Shown: positions 1 through 8,001, counted from the first letter of the stretch. The stretch is 8,526 bases of DNA from an uncultured bacterium (GCA_903904545.1 CAIVDB010000052.1:1-8526); one strand, 5' to 3'. Translations and numbers: made by a program. Notes: generated from the sequence alone by a model not told the origin.

Positions 1-33
1 AAAATGAAAAAGCCACCCCAAGCGGGTGGCTTT
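1..33 (-). terminator. Intrinsic (rho-independent) terminator
   Basis: A perfect 10-bp stem (positions 9-18 paired with 24-33, core GCCACCC/GGGTGGC) closes a 5-nt loop. On the minus strand the hairpin is followed at once by a T-rich tract (TTTTTCATTTT). This is the classic layout of an intrinsic terminator. It lies about 33 nt beyond the TAG stop of the minus-strand repeat protein gene (66-1553), so it should end that transcript and possibly a longer one from the genes upstream. On the plus strand only three T's follow the stem, so termination from the left is unlikely. Confidence 0.9.
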
Positions 34-65
34 GATGTAGTATAGGCTGTTAGCAAATCTAGATG

Positions 66-1553
66 CTAATTGGACATGATTTTTGAATAGTAAAATACAG
101 ATCATCAAGCTCAGCATTCAAACAGTATAGCATACCCTTTAGGCAAAAATATCGTACTATATTGGTGGAGATCAGTATATCAGAGATAGGCACCAATAGT
201 TCCATCAGAAGAAACATAACTCATTGTCCACTCCATATCAGGCGCATGTACTATATATATAGTATCTCTGGTTGCTACATTTCATGGAATATATCAGTAT
301 GTCCCATTAGGAGACGATGAATAAGAATCTCACAAGAATAAACGCTGGCTAAGTGCTGAACAGGCTACTGAGGTTCATGAAATAGTAGTCATTTTAAATA
401 TTCAGTTTTTAACGGTTACGTCATCAAAAGTGCCTGTTTTAACGGTTATATCATTAAATGTTCCAGCTCCATGGGTCGTAATGTCTCCATCAATAGTAAC
501 TAGAGAAGTCCCTACTACTCATGTTCAAATAGCTAATTTACCATCAGAACTCTGATCGCGGTCTCTAAGTAGATAGATATTCCCACCACCGCCTGGGTTT
601 TGATCTCCTCCAAGACCAGGATAGAGGTATATACTTCCTCAAGCATATCATGGAGTCAAAGAATCTGATCAGAATATATTCAGAGCCTTTCCATGATTCG
701 TAGAATCTTTCATTTTTATACTAGAATTAAGTGTCCCGATAGAGACATCGCCAGTTACTACTAAGTTTCCTTGTACATATTGATTTCCCTTGGTTATAAT
801 ATCTTTATATAAAAGAACATCCCCACTGACCGTAATAGCATAAGAACTGGAAATTCAAGTGCCGATACCAAGATTTCCCGCCACCGATAAATTATTGTTA
901 ATGTTTAAATTCCCATTTGCTGCAATTCTCATCCTTTCAATATTGTTTGTTGAAAAAATCATTGGCCAGTTTGTTATTCAATGGATGTAGTTTCCCGCAT
1001 CAAGTTCATTAGTGCCGATAAAAAAAGTGTTACCAAAAGCTTCTGTAGAAAATAGGATTTCACTGTAACAATCATCCGTTGCACAATTCAATCCAAGCCT
1101 AGTATTGGTGTTGGACAAAGATATTCCATTCCCATTGATACTTTGTGCGTTAATGTTTTGAGTAACAAGATTCCCTATAGATCAAGTAGTAGCACTAAAG
1201 TATCCTATAGATCAAGTAGTGACACTAAGATTTCCTATAGATCAAATAGTAGCACTAAAATTATTTATGAATCAAATAGTAGCAGAAATGCTTCAACTAA
1301 TCCCTACATTTCCACTAAAGAAAGCATTCCCATGAGTCCCATCTAAGATAATACCAGTGGAACCTTGACTACTTCCATCAGAAGTGAGGATGATTTTTCC
1401 AATATATTGGATAGTATTTCCTAGATTTGTTGTAATATTAAATCCTTGGGTCGCTAAGACAACAAAGGAAGCTCACAAAAAAAACATTGTCAGATACTTA
1501 AATGTTCTAGTACGAGACACTGATGTGCTTTGAAGTGAGGTGCGAGTAAACAT
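66..1553 (-). CDS. Exported fibre-like protein with 10-residue tandem repeats (495 aa, table 25)
   Basis: With UGA read as Gly, one uninterrupted 495-codon frame runs from ATG (1551-1553) to TAG (66-68), passing through about 22 in-frame TGAs. No function is recognised. Residues 1-40 form a signal peptide or membrane anchor: a basic stretch (RTRTFKY), then a hydrophobic core (MFFLGASFVVLA). Next comes a segment of the type GTHGNAFFSGNVGIS, seen in phage tail-fibre-like and CPR surface proteins. Residues about 88-128 are four 10-residue repeats (pattern S-A-T-I/T-G-S-I-G-N-L). The middle contains NNIERMRIAANGNL and GNLGIGTG, phrases common in fibre stalks. A Gly-rich stretch (GGDQNPGGGGN) and a second short repeat (FNDITVKTGT / FDDVTVKNGI) follow. 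The last ~110 residues look globular. No S74 peptidase chaperone motif was seen. Composition is rich in G, S, T, N and I. It lies 109 nt downstream of the 1000-residue surface gene on the same strand and is followed by a strong terminator. Probably surface-displayed or secreted; adhesion is a guess. Confidence 0.85.
411..470 (-). repeat. Two-copy 30-bp degenerate tandem repeat inside the fibre-like gene
   Basis: Two adjacent 30-nt units share AACCGTTAAAA and encode GTFNDITVKT and GTFDDVTVKN. The period is the same as that of the N-terminal array in this gene, but the sequence is different. This suggests a repeated 10-residue strand-turn unit in a beta-rich stalk. Confidence 0.6.
1171..1290 (-). 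repeat. Four 30-bp tandem repeats inside the fibre-like gene
   Basis: Four consecutive 30-bp units begin at 1171, 1201, 1231 and 1261. The first three share CCTATAGATCAA (plus strand); the fourth is more diverged. Each unit encodes ten residues (e.g. SATTGSIGNL). The glycine after T-T or T-I is written TGA in every unit. Because 30 is a multiple of three, gain or loss of a unit would keep the frame and only change the length. Confidence 0.85.
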
Positions 1554-1579
1554 GATGATGTAACAAAGAATAAAGATCC

Positions 1580-1606
1580 TTTATAGTAAGTATATTCCTG
1601 AATCAA
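1580..1606 (-). promoter_or_regulatory. Weak candidate promoter for the fibre-like gene
   Basis: In the 109-nt gap before the 495-aa gene, the minus strand carries TTGATT (1601-1606) and TATAAA (1580-1585), separated by 15 bp. That spacing is short for a sigma-70 type promoter. The -10-like element lies about 27 nt upstream of the ATG. No convincing Shine-Dalgarno sequence is present. Co-transcription from the upstream surface gene is equally possible. Confidence 0.3.
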
Positions 1607-1662
1607 AAGAAGACAAATAGCTAACATCTTATGTGGGGATTTAGATTGACTTTTAGTCCAAA

Positions 1663-4600
1663 TTATTTTTGTTTGTTGTTTTTGTGGATATAAGACTGAA
1701 TCTCTGCAAGGGTAGAAAAGTAACGCACTTTCATCAACTTGTAGGACATAAATCACTTATCCGTCTTATATATTTTGTATGATTTATTATTCGCAGTAAA
1801 ATATGTGATAGGAGTAAATGAAGTATCTATCTCATGGTCCCGAAGCAGTGTGACAGGATTGCGCGTATCGATATATCTTCTCATGACAGCGAGGTCAGTA
1901 AATTCTTTAGTTCCAACGAAGTCTAGAGAGGTATAGAGTCATTCAGACGAAGTGATACGATAGATTTTTCCATTGGGTGAGATATGCTTAGTCTCGTTTG
2001 TAGAATCACTTGTTCGAGTGTTTGTATTGTATGACGGCTGATGACAATTTCCAGGATTGAGGGAGTCGAGATATCTAATAAGTGATTCACGATTGACAAA
2101 ATAAATTTTCTTTTTCATATCAGCAGAAGTATATCCATCACTGTCTTTATCTATTGCGTATTCTTTACAGCTAGGTGTGACATGATTGCTTGTATCTCAG
2201 CTATCTTCCGTATCCATAATCTCCAGAAGGTATTCTAGATTGCAATCAGAATCTAGATCTAAACTGTCCTCTAGCATACTCTTCATGGTAGCGGTAAATT
2301 CATCTATTTTGTCGGGATCATCATCATACATATCTTTGAGGAGTCCATAGATACGAGAGGCTACTAATTTTTGAGTCTTGGAGAGTGAACATACAGGTTC
2401 TTCCATGGTACGTATGCTTCGGCTTCCTGTCAATCCTCAGATAGAGAAACTTGTGGTAACGACGTCATCATACTCTGTACTAGAGCGGAGACGAATACGA
2501 AGCACATCTCCAGATTGTACGTATCAGCTAAGGCTATATCCTGTTGAATTTACAAACAAAGTTCCCTCGGAGAGATTCAAAAGCATCGGTCCAGAGAGTC
2601 ATGAAAGGGAAAATGTATTGGAAGTATATAAGGTATCTCTTTCAGCATCAATAAGAGAGGTGGGTGTTCATGAGAGTGTGAGTGTTGGTCACGTACATAC
2701 ACTTGTACTCAAAGTAAAGTTTCCATAAGAAGATGAAATACTATTTCATAACTTATCAAAAGCTTTAACTACCCAAATATACGATCCAGATTGCAAAGCA
2801 TTGCCACTAAGAATAACTCATGTAGTCCCAGATCCGACATTTGCAGAGATTAATTGACTATTACTCGCATGTTGGAGTATATATTGGTATCCACTCAGTC
2901 CAGCTCATAGATCAGAAGAAGCACTCCATTGGAGCGTAAGGGGTGAACTCACGCAAAGATTGGTCGTGTTTATAGGTGCTAAAATCGTTGGCATAGGTGG
3001 TGCTTGAGTATCTAGATGGATATGTACTTGAGGTCAAGAATATGTACAAGAACCACTGGAGAAAGAACTATATAAAGAAGTGGTTGTATTTGCGGAGAGG
3101 AGAGTAAATGCAGAGATACTAGAACTTATTCCTGTCAGAGAGAAAGGAAGTATCTGTCCAGTAATAAGATAACTTACTCCAGAGGAAGTACTTACTTGAA
3201 GATGGAGTCCACTTGTATTGGTATAGTAGGTCGAGTCTCCTGTAAAGAGAGAAGCACCGAGGATATTTAGTGTTTTGTTAAACGTATCAGTACAGAGAGC
3301 TGGTGGAACATATCCACTACTATGCCCTGTGACTACAAAAGGAATTGTAGTTCAACATTGAGGACCTACACCATTTCCTGTGAGCGCAATACATGTGGCA
3401 AGATAATTCCCTACAGGCAGAGCTCCTCCTGTTGTCCAAGTATATTGATTTGCTCAAGTGAAAATTTGATGTTGATACAATGAGAGTCAAGCGAGCCCAC
3501 CAGACCATATTTCTAGGATATATCCTGTAGCATGTTGTCCTCTACAAGTGAATGACATATTCTGTCCAGTTACAATAGTTCATGTACTCGCATCGAAAGA
3601 TTCACACAAAGTAGCTCAACTAAGAATAGATGCCGACCACGTGCAAGATCAGGTAAGTGTAGGAAGATATTTATTAGAGAAGATAATCTCTCCCGTGTAA
3701 GTTCCTAGTGAGGCAAATCCAGTGGTATAGGTAAATCATGTTTGTCCAGGGATAAGTGTTGTTGTGAAAGCTCATTGAAATCACTCTATCTGTACTCCTA
3801 ATGATCGAGGAGAAGTCATGGTAAAGGTGATAGGGAAGTTGATGTTAGAATTGTGCGTCGCAGTAAAAGCAGAGGAACAAAGTGATCATGAAATGATTTC
3901 GGCAGTACAACTATTGCTACATCCATCATTATTGGTTGCATTCCCATCATCACATTGTTCAGATCATTCTTGGACACCATTTCCGCAAATAGTTGTAGAT
4001 CCAGAACTCACTGTAGCGATACCTCCATAGCTATCAAAGAGGAATCCAGAATATGCCCCAGTAAGCAATTGTAAAGTTCCAGAAAATGAAGATCAGTTGA
4101 GTACGGTATTACTAGCAAAATTATATTTTACTCCAGCAAGAAGATTATACGTGATTCAAGAAAAGGTATGAATGATTTGGCCATACACATCTTTGATATG
4201 CGGAGTATATCAAGCAACACCTGTACATTGTGTATAGAATCCTCCACTCATAGCGAGATTTGCATATCCGACTTGGGAGGAGAGTGTGCTAAGTGTTCAA
4301 GTATCCAAGGGCCAAAGTCTTCGTCATCTCATGTTGTTATAATACAGTCACTTGAGTTTGTATGTACAGCTAATTGTTTGAGAACCGGCTATAGAAAGTG
4401 TTTCAGGAGAAGCTAATTGTTCTCCACTTAACCAAAAAATAATTCCAGCAAAATCATTTCCTCAGTAGGTAAAATGTATTTGAGAATGGTTACCTGTATT
4501 GATGCTAGGAAATAGTCCCGTCCAAGAATCCTCAAAGGGAAGTGAGGTAGTGCTGGCAATGATGGCTCCGATTCAAGCAAAAACTCAACAAGATAAAATA

Positions 4601-4665
4601 CCTATAAGAGTAATTCTCAAAGGGAAATATATTCTATGATACATACGTCTGAGGCGAACAAACAT
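1663..4665 (-). CDS. Large multidomain exported surface protein with a DUF4215-type Cys repeat (1000 aa, table 25)
   Basis: A single 1000-codon frame runs from ATG (4663-4665) to TAA (1663-1665), crossing about 32 TGA codons read as Gly. An in-frame TAA ten codons upstream limits the start. Residues 1-38 are a basic n-region (RLRRMYHR) and a hydrophobic core (ITLIGILSCGVFAGIGAIIA): a signal peptide or anchor. Residues 103-121 contain GLYYNNMRGRRLWPLD, which resembles a motif I associate with CPR surface proteins. Residues 227-253 form a Myxococcus-type Cys repeat (DUF4215/TIGR02232): CGNGVQEGSEQCDDGN, then DGCSNSCT, with Cys at 227, 238, 249 and 253. Several beta-rich S/T/G segments with paired cysteines follow. 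About 556-650 resembles a fibronectin-III/Ig-like domain (LTLQWSAS, YIWVVKAFDKLGN). Residues 763-822 are an acidic helical segment. Residues 839-850 (DKDSDGYTSADM) resemble a calcium-binding loop. Two ~40-residue C-terminal repeats (898-937, 959-997) end the protein. No sortase motif or C-terminal membrane helix was seen. Probably cell-surface; ligand unknown. Confidence 0.88.
1668..1972 (-). repeat. C-terminal ~40-residue duplicated module of the surface protein
   Basis: Residues 898-937 and 959-997 align by eye. Both start with a K-x-Y-x-I type strand (GKIYRI; KSYKIY) followed by a variable stretch. Both end with an aromatic-rich block: KEFTDLAVMRRYIDTRNP and RYFSTLAEIQSYIHKNN. A shorter partial copy may precede them at about 853-871 (IYFVNRESLIRYLDSLNP). 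The shared pattern is (E/Y)-F-(T/S)-x-L-A-x-(M/I)-x-x-Y-I. I cannot name the family. A terminal repeat is a plausible cell-wall or partner-binding module, but this is inference. Confidence 0.6.
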
Positions 4666-4698
4666 CCTGATAAACGAACAATAAAAGTTTCATTATCA

Positions 4699-4728
4699 AG
4701 TATACTCCTCATGCGAGAAAAACAAAAA
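4699..4728 (-). promoter_or_regulatory. Candidate promoter for the 1000-aa surface protein gene
   Basis: On the minus strand a good -10-like TATACT (4699-4704) lies about 33 nt upstream of the ATG. It has a poor -35-like TTTTTG (4723-4728) at 18-bp spacing. The leader would be only about 25 nt and has no strong Shine-Dalgarno; an AGG directly abuts the ATG, too close to act as one. Weak support; read-through from murL is an alternative. Confidence 0.3.
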
Positions 4729-4788
4729 ATATCCTCCATAAGAAGATATATTGAGTTGACTAAATTGTGATAATATGTTTAATATGTT

Positions 4789-4929
4789 TTAGATCTCTTC
4801 AGAAAAAATAGTAGGGTCAGAAAAATCTTCTTCATCTATAAGTAAATTTTCATCGGTTTGCTTGTCATAATCTTTTTCTCGAGAAGGGGAATCTTTTGAT
4901 TCGAAGAATCCGGGAGAATGAACAATCAT
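4789..4929 (-). CDS. Small acidic hypothetical protein downstream of murL (46 aa)
   Basis: An ATG (4927-4929) begins 9 nt after the murL TAA and opens a 46-codon frame ending in TAA (4789-4791). The product begins MIVHSPGFFESKD and ends DPTIFSEEI. It is strongly acidic (many D and E), has no cysteine, no membrane segment and no TGA glycine, and looks disordered. I do not recognise it. In favour: the tight spacing after murL, which suggests co-transcription and re-initiation, and a composition unlike random AT-rich DNA. Against: the short length and lack of a Shine-Dalgarno. The remaining ~120 nt up to the surface gene contain only AT-rich sequence and its possible promoter. Confidence 0.4.
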   Translation of the reverse strand: MIVHSPGFFESKDSPSREKDYDKQTDENLLIDEEDFSDPTIFSEEI

Positions 4930-4938
4930 ACTCGAAGA

Positions 4939-6333
4939 TTAAAGAAATAAAGCTCAGCGGATTTCTGGCGGAACAAGATCTTGATCACCAATTGTCATAA
5001 GTTTTTTCTCTAGGGAAATAAAATCCCAAATCTGCATAGTAGGAAGTATTTTTTCGGCAAAAAGACGAAGGATACAAGGAAGCTCTTCTTGATAGGTAGT
5101 TGTCCAGAGATCATAATTTTTTTTCATAGCAAGCACCATCTCTTCATTGGTCCCTACACATTCGAAAGGCTTAATCCCTGAGATGCCAAGTAAAGATTCG
5201 AAAGTAGAAACAAGACGCTCATCTTCAAACAATTCTTTCCCAAAAATCAGTTGAGTATCTTCTTTGGAGATAAAAGGTCTTAATATCGTATACACAAAGG
5301 CGCATTTGGGACATTTTCCACATCGACGTTGATTTTCATATAGAGAAGATCAAATATGCTGGTCAGAATCTTCATTTACCTTGAAATTGGTGTTACAACT
5401 ACTGAAAACGTCAAAATACTGCGTATAACGTGAAAAAAAGTCAGCAATTTTTATTTCATACATACTTCTCAGAAGACTGAAATAAGCAAGATCTGAAGAG
5501 ATATAATTATGTAAATATTGACTGAAGAGTTCTTCAAATTCAAAACTTTTACTTCGCTGATGATTGATGATGATTCCCTCCATTTCTGTATTTCATTCAT
5601 TCGCACTTTTTTCATTAGACATAACAATATAATTATAGTCATAGAGATAAGCGGCGGTAGTAAGGACAAAAGCAATGATTCAGCTAATAGGTACATGCCC
5701 GTTGTAATATCCTTCTTCATTCATCTTGAAGAGAAGGGGATCCATAGTTCTGTTGATTACAAGTCTTGCTACTCCAATTTTTTCTGAAACATCCTGATGA
5801 AGACGATAATCTTTTCCAAATGTTGAAGTAAAGAAAGGAATATTAGCTTTTTTGAGTAATTCTATACTCACTAAACTATCCTTACCTCCTCAAATAGCGA
5901 CCATGGCCTGTGTCTGATGACAAGAGAAGCGACTTTGTAAAAAGGGAAAACTCTCTGCAGAAGAAGTGGTGTTGATGAAATGAACTAATCCTTTCGGCGA
6001 TATGTTATTTCTGAAAAAATACTCTCCAAGTCAGTTAATATAAAAAGATCTCCAAAATTCCATTTGATTGTCTTTGAGATATCAGGGAATAATATGAATC
6101 TCTGCTGTCGGAGCAAGTTTATAGTAGCTAATACCGATGGCTAATGAGAGATGGAAAAGTAGATTATCTATAACCAAGGGGTCCAAAGAGGGGAGCGGAG
6201 TAAACTTTGGACAAGCAAAACTAATGTGTTCCTCGAAATGTACCTTATGATCGAAACTATAACGAAAAAATGCAGTAAGGGTATCTACATCAAAAGAAAA
6301 AGATTCTACGTAAAATGTTGAAAAAATCTGCAT
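4939..6333 (-). CDS. murL: MurL: UDP-MurNAc-L-Ala-L-Glu epimerase (464 aa, table 25)
   Basis: The frame runs from ATG (6331-6333) to TAA (4939-4941) through seven TGA glycines (codons 84, 101, 148, 218, 247, 328, 460). An in-frame TAA shortly upstream supports this start. MurL is a cytoplasmic ATP-dependent enzyme that inverts the terminal L-Glu of UDP-MurNAc-L-Ala-L-Glu to D-Glu for peptidoglycan. Visible motifs: a PP-loop-like GGGKDS (148-153) for nucleotide binding; DPLLFKMNEEGYYNGHVP (198-215); SNEKSANEGNTE (239-250) followed by INHQRSKSFEFE; a CGKCPKC cysteine cluster (338-344); and KPFECVG (388-394). These match, in order, what I recall of the MurL family, and the length is normal. The first Gly of GGGKDS is encoded by TGA. 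It diverges from a MurD-family gene, its expected partner. Assignment is from recalled family motifs, not a search; other adenylate-forming PP-loop enzymes are the alternative. Confidence 0.86.
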
Positions 6334-6363
6334 AAGGAGCTGAAGGTTAAGAACAAAAAGTTA

Positions 6364-6379
6364 CGTACAAGACTGTACG
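6364..6379. repeat. Short inverted repeat in the murL leader
   Basis: A perfect 6-bp inverted repeat, CGTACA-AGAC-TGTACG, lies about 30 nt upstream of the murL start codon. On the plus strand it is followed by ATTTTTT, so it could act as a weak terminator for plus-strand transcripts. No plus-strand gene precedes it here, so an operator or a 5'-leader hairpin for murL is equally possible. A related palindrome (TTGTACAA) sits at 6538-6545. Confidence 0.4.
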
Positions 6380-6410
6380 ATTTTTTCCAGCAAAAGCAAG
6401 GAGAGATGGG

Positions 6411-6500
6411 AGAATTGGTTTATTAGGAATCGGGAATTAGTTTATCGGGAATTGGTGTATTGGTGTATTGGTATATTAGGAATTAAAAATTAGTGAATTA
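6411..6500. repeat. Degenerate AT/G-rich repeat tract between murL and murD
   Basis: Imperfect repeats of GGGAATTRGTTTAT type are followed by tandem GGTGTATT units (ATTGGTGTATTGGTGTATTGG), then AATTAAAAATTAG. No ORF or RNA gene is visible in it. It occupies the middle of the 306-bp divergent intergenic region. The rest of that region holds the murL leader with its inverted repeat, the phased ACTTTG repeats and the murD promoter. Confidence 0.7.
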
Positions 6501-6520
6501 ACTCTTCGGAATAAGGTTTT

Positions 6521-6561
6521 CACGACTTTGATTGACTTTGTACAACTTTGTTCAATCTTTG
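6521..6561. promoter_or_regulatory. Helically phased ACTTTG direct repeats, possible operator
   Basis: Three exact ACTTTG hexamers sit precisely 10 bp apart (6525-6530, 6535-6540, 6545-6550). A fourth, degenerate copy (ATCTTTG) ends at 6561. The spacing of one helical turn would place all sites on one face of the DNA. The array lies just upstream of the candidate murD promoter and between the divergent genes, where a shared regulator could bind. No known operator is recognised, and a simple sequence repeat is the alternative. Confidence 0.4.
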
Positions 6562-6581
6562 ACTCTTCCCATAAGACCATC

Positions 6582-6609
6582 TTGCAATTTTTAAGATAAA
6601 CGCTATGCT
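6582..6609 (+). promoter_or_regulatory. Candidate promoter for the MurD-family gene
   Basis: TTGCAA (6582-6587) and TATGCT (6604-6609) are separated by 16 bp, a near-standard vegetative promoter layout. Transcription would begin around 6616, giving a leader of about 25 nt before the ATG at 6640. A purine-rich AGAGAG lies just upstream of the start and may serve as a weak ribosome binding site. Confidence 0.45.
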
Positions 6610-6639
6610 CAAGATATATTTACATCTTACCAGAGAGCT

Positions 6640-8001
6640 ATGACCACTTTTGCTGATCTCAAAGATAAGCGTATAGCAATATTATGATTTGGGAAAGAAG
6701 GGAAATCAACACTCAAATTTTTGCTGGATCACAATATCCATTGCGACAATATCACCATATTAGATGCAAACAAAGACTTAGATTGCTCAGAACAAGTCCG
6801 TTCACTCAGAGGTGAAGAATATCTCAAGGATATTGCCAATTATGATATTATTTTCAAGTCATCTGGAGTTCCTATTTCTCCAGAATTATTCCCCTATCAA
6901 GAAAAATTAATAAGCCAAGTACAACTTTTCTTCGATACCTATCCAGGGAAAGTAATTGCGGTGACAGCAAGTAAATGAAAATCCACAATATCATCACTTA
7001 TATATGCCTTATTACTTCGTGCGGGATATCGTGTAAAACTCGTAGGCAATATCTGAACACCAATCTTTGATGAGGTTGCAATCTGTGATGCAGACTATTG
7101 TCCTATAGATGAACAAGATTTTGTAGTGATAGAACTCTCCAGTTATATGCTTCATGAATTGAAAAAAAAGAACTATATTTCTGTTTTGGGGCGTATCTTT
7201 CCAGAACATCTAGATTGGCATGGATCTTTTGATAAATATGTACAGGCAAAACTGAATATTCTTCAGGGGTCGGAAATTGCTATTGTGCATACACAGACAC
7301 TTCATGAGTATCCTCAGGGACTGAGGTGTAAAATCATTCCCTATGGAAAATGATCTCAGTATGATCGAAATGAGAAGATGTTTATCAAAAATAGTCAAGA
7401 AATATTCCCACATTCAGATAGAAAAATACCTTGAGACCATAATCTAGAAAATATTACGGTACTGCTAGCACTTGCAGACATTCTCCATATCCCTGATGAG
7501 ATTGTACATCAAACCATCAAAGAGTTTGATTGATTAGCCCATAGATTAGAAAACGTAGGAACCTTCTGAGGTATACAATGGATAGATGATGCTATCTCTA
7601 CTACGCCAGAGAGTACTATCGAGGCGATCAAAACATTTGGAACTGCTATAGATACGCTTTTCCTGTGATGAACAGATAGAGGATATGATTTCTCTGAATT
7701 AGTAAAATATCTCTACAAATATGGAATTCAACATATTGTGCTTTTTGCTCCCTCTGGAGAGAAGATAGAAGAACGTTTATATGCGTTTGCCATCACACAA
7801 TCACATAAAGACTGGTTAAAATCTATTCAAATCCTCCATACAGACGATATGAAAGAGGCAGTGCGCTTTGCTTACCAAGGTACTCAAATAGGAAAGATTT
7901 GTCTCCTTTCCACTGCCTCCCCAAGTTATAGTATCTGGAAAAATTTTGAAGAAAAAGGGGATCTCTTCCAAAAATATATCAAGGAACTCTCTAAAGAGTA
8001 A
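6640..8001 (+). CDS. murD: MurD-family UDP-MurNAc-L-Ala--glutamate ligase, probably MurD2 type (453 aa, table 25)
   Basis: One frame from ATG 6640 to TAA 7999-8001 holds nine TGA glycines (codons 16, 113, 139, 238, 265, 298, 310, 343, 344). This cytoplasmic ATP-dependent ligase adds glutamate to UDP-MurNAc-L-Ala. An N-terminal Rossmann motif (AILGFGKEGKST, 13-24) is followed by the central ATPase domain: a P-loop TASKGKST (109-116), GNIGTP, IELSSY (164-169), PEHLDWHGS (188-196) and QAKLNI with K204 as the expected carbamylated lysine. The C-terminal domain shows GDHNLEN (265-271), GLAHRLE (298-304), DDAISTTPEST (316-326), LGGTDRG (342-348) and LLSTASPSY (422-430). Length is normal. The P-loop has Ala and Ser-Lys where TGTNGKST is usual. 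The PEHLDWHGS and STTPEST forms, plus the divergent murL, favour MurD2, which uses L-Glu and needs MurL; ordinary D-Glu-adding MurD is the alternative. Family certain, substrate stereochemistry inferred. Confidence 0.93.

Noticed and set aside
1143..1346. Plus-strand 67-residue ORF with a repeated YRSSSSTKVS pattern
   Set aside because: It is the antisense shadow of the 30-bp repeats in the minus-strand fibre-like gene. Its periodicity comes entirely from that gene.
1490..1756. Minus-strand 88-residue ORF spanning the gap between the two surface genes
   Set aside because: It overlaps the end of the 1000-aa gene and the start of the 495-aa gene in another frame. Its product has no recognisable features, and both real frames are far better supported.
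2378..2728. Plus-strand 116-residue ORF
   Set aside because: It lies wholly antisense to the surface protein gene and has no family features.
3320..3508. Minus-strand 62-residue ORF in another frame, within the surface gene
   Set aside because: It is an out-of-frame shadow. The table-25 frame through the same bases is continuous for 1000 codons.
3818..4416. Two plus-strand ORFs of 70 and 82 residues
   Set aside because: Both are antisense to the DUF4215-containing part of the surface protein and show no protein-like features.
4640..4693. Short ORF MKLLLFVYQDVCS... (19 residues) overlapping the start of the 1000-aa gene, possible leader peptide
   Set aside because: It has a GAGGAG upstream, but it would start at or near the predicted transcription start and lies out of frame with the surface gene. 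No attenuation structure is visible.
4954..6333. Reading the murL region as several short separate genes or a pseudogene
   Set aside because: All pieces share one frame and are separated only by TGA, which fits glycine at conserved positions. This is recoding, not decay.
6364..6386. Intrinsic terminator on the plus strand
   Set aside because: The stem is only 6 bp and no plus-strand gene lies upstream within the window, so it is recorded only as an inverted repeat.
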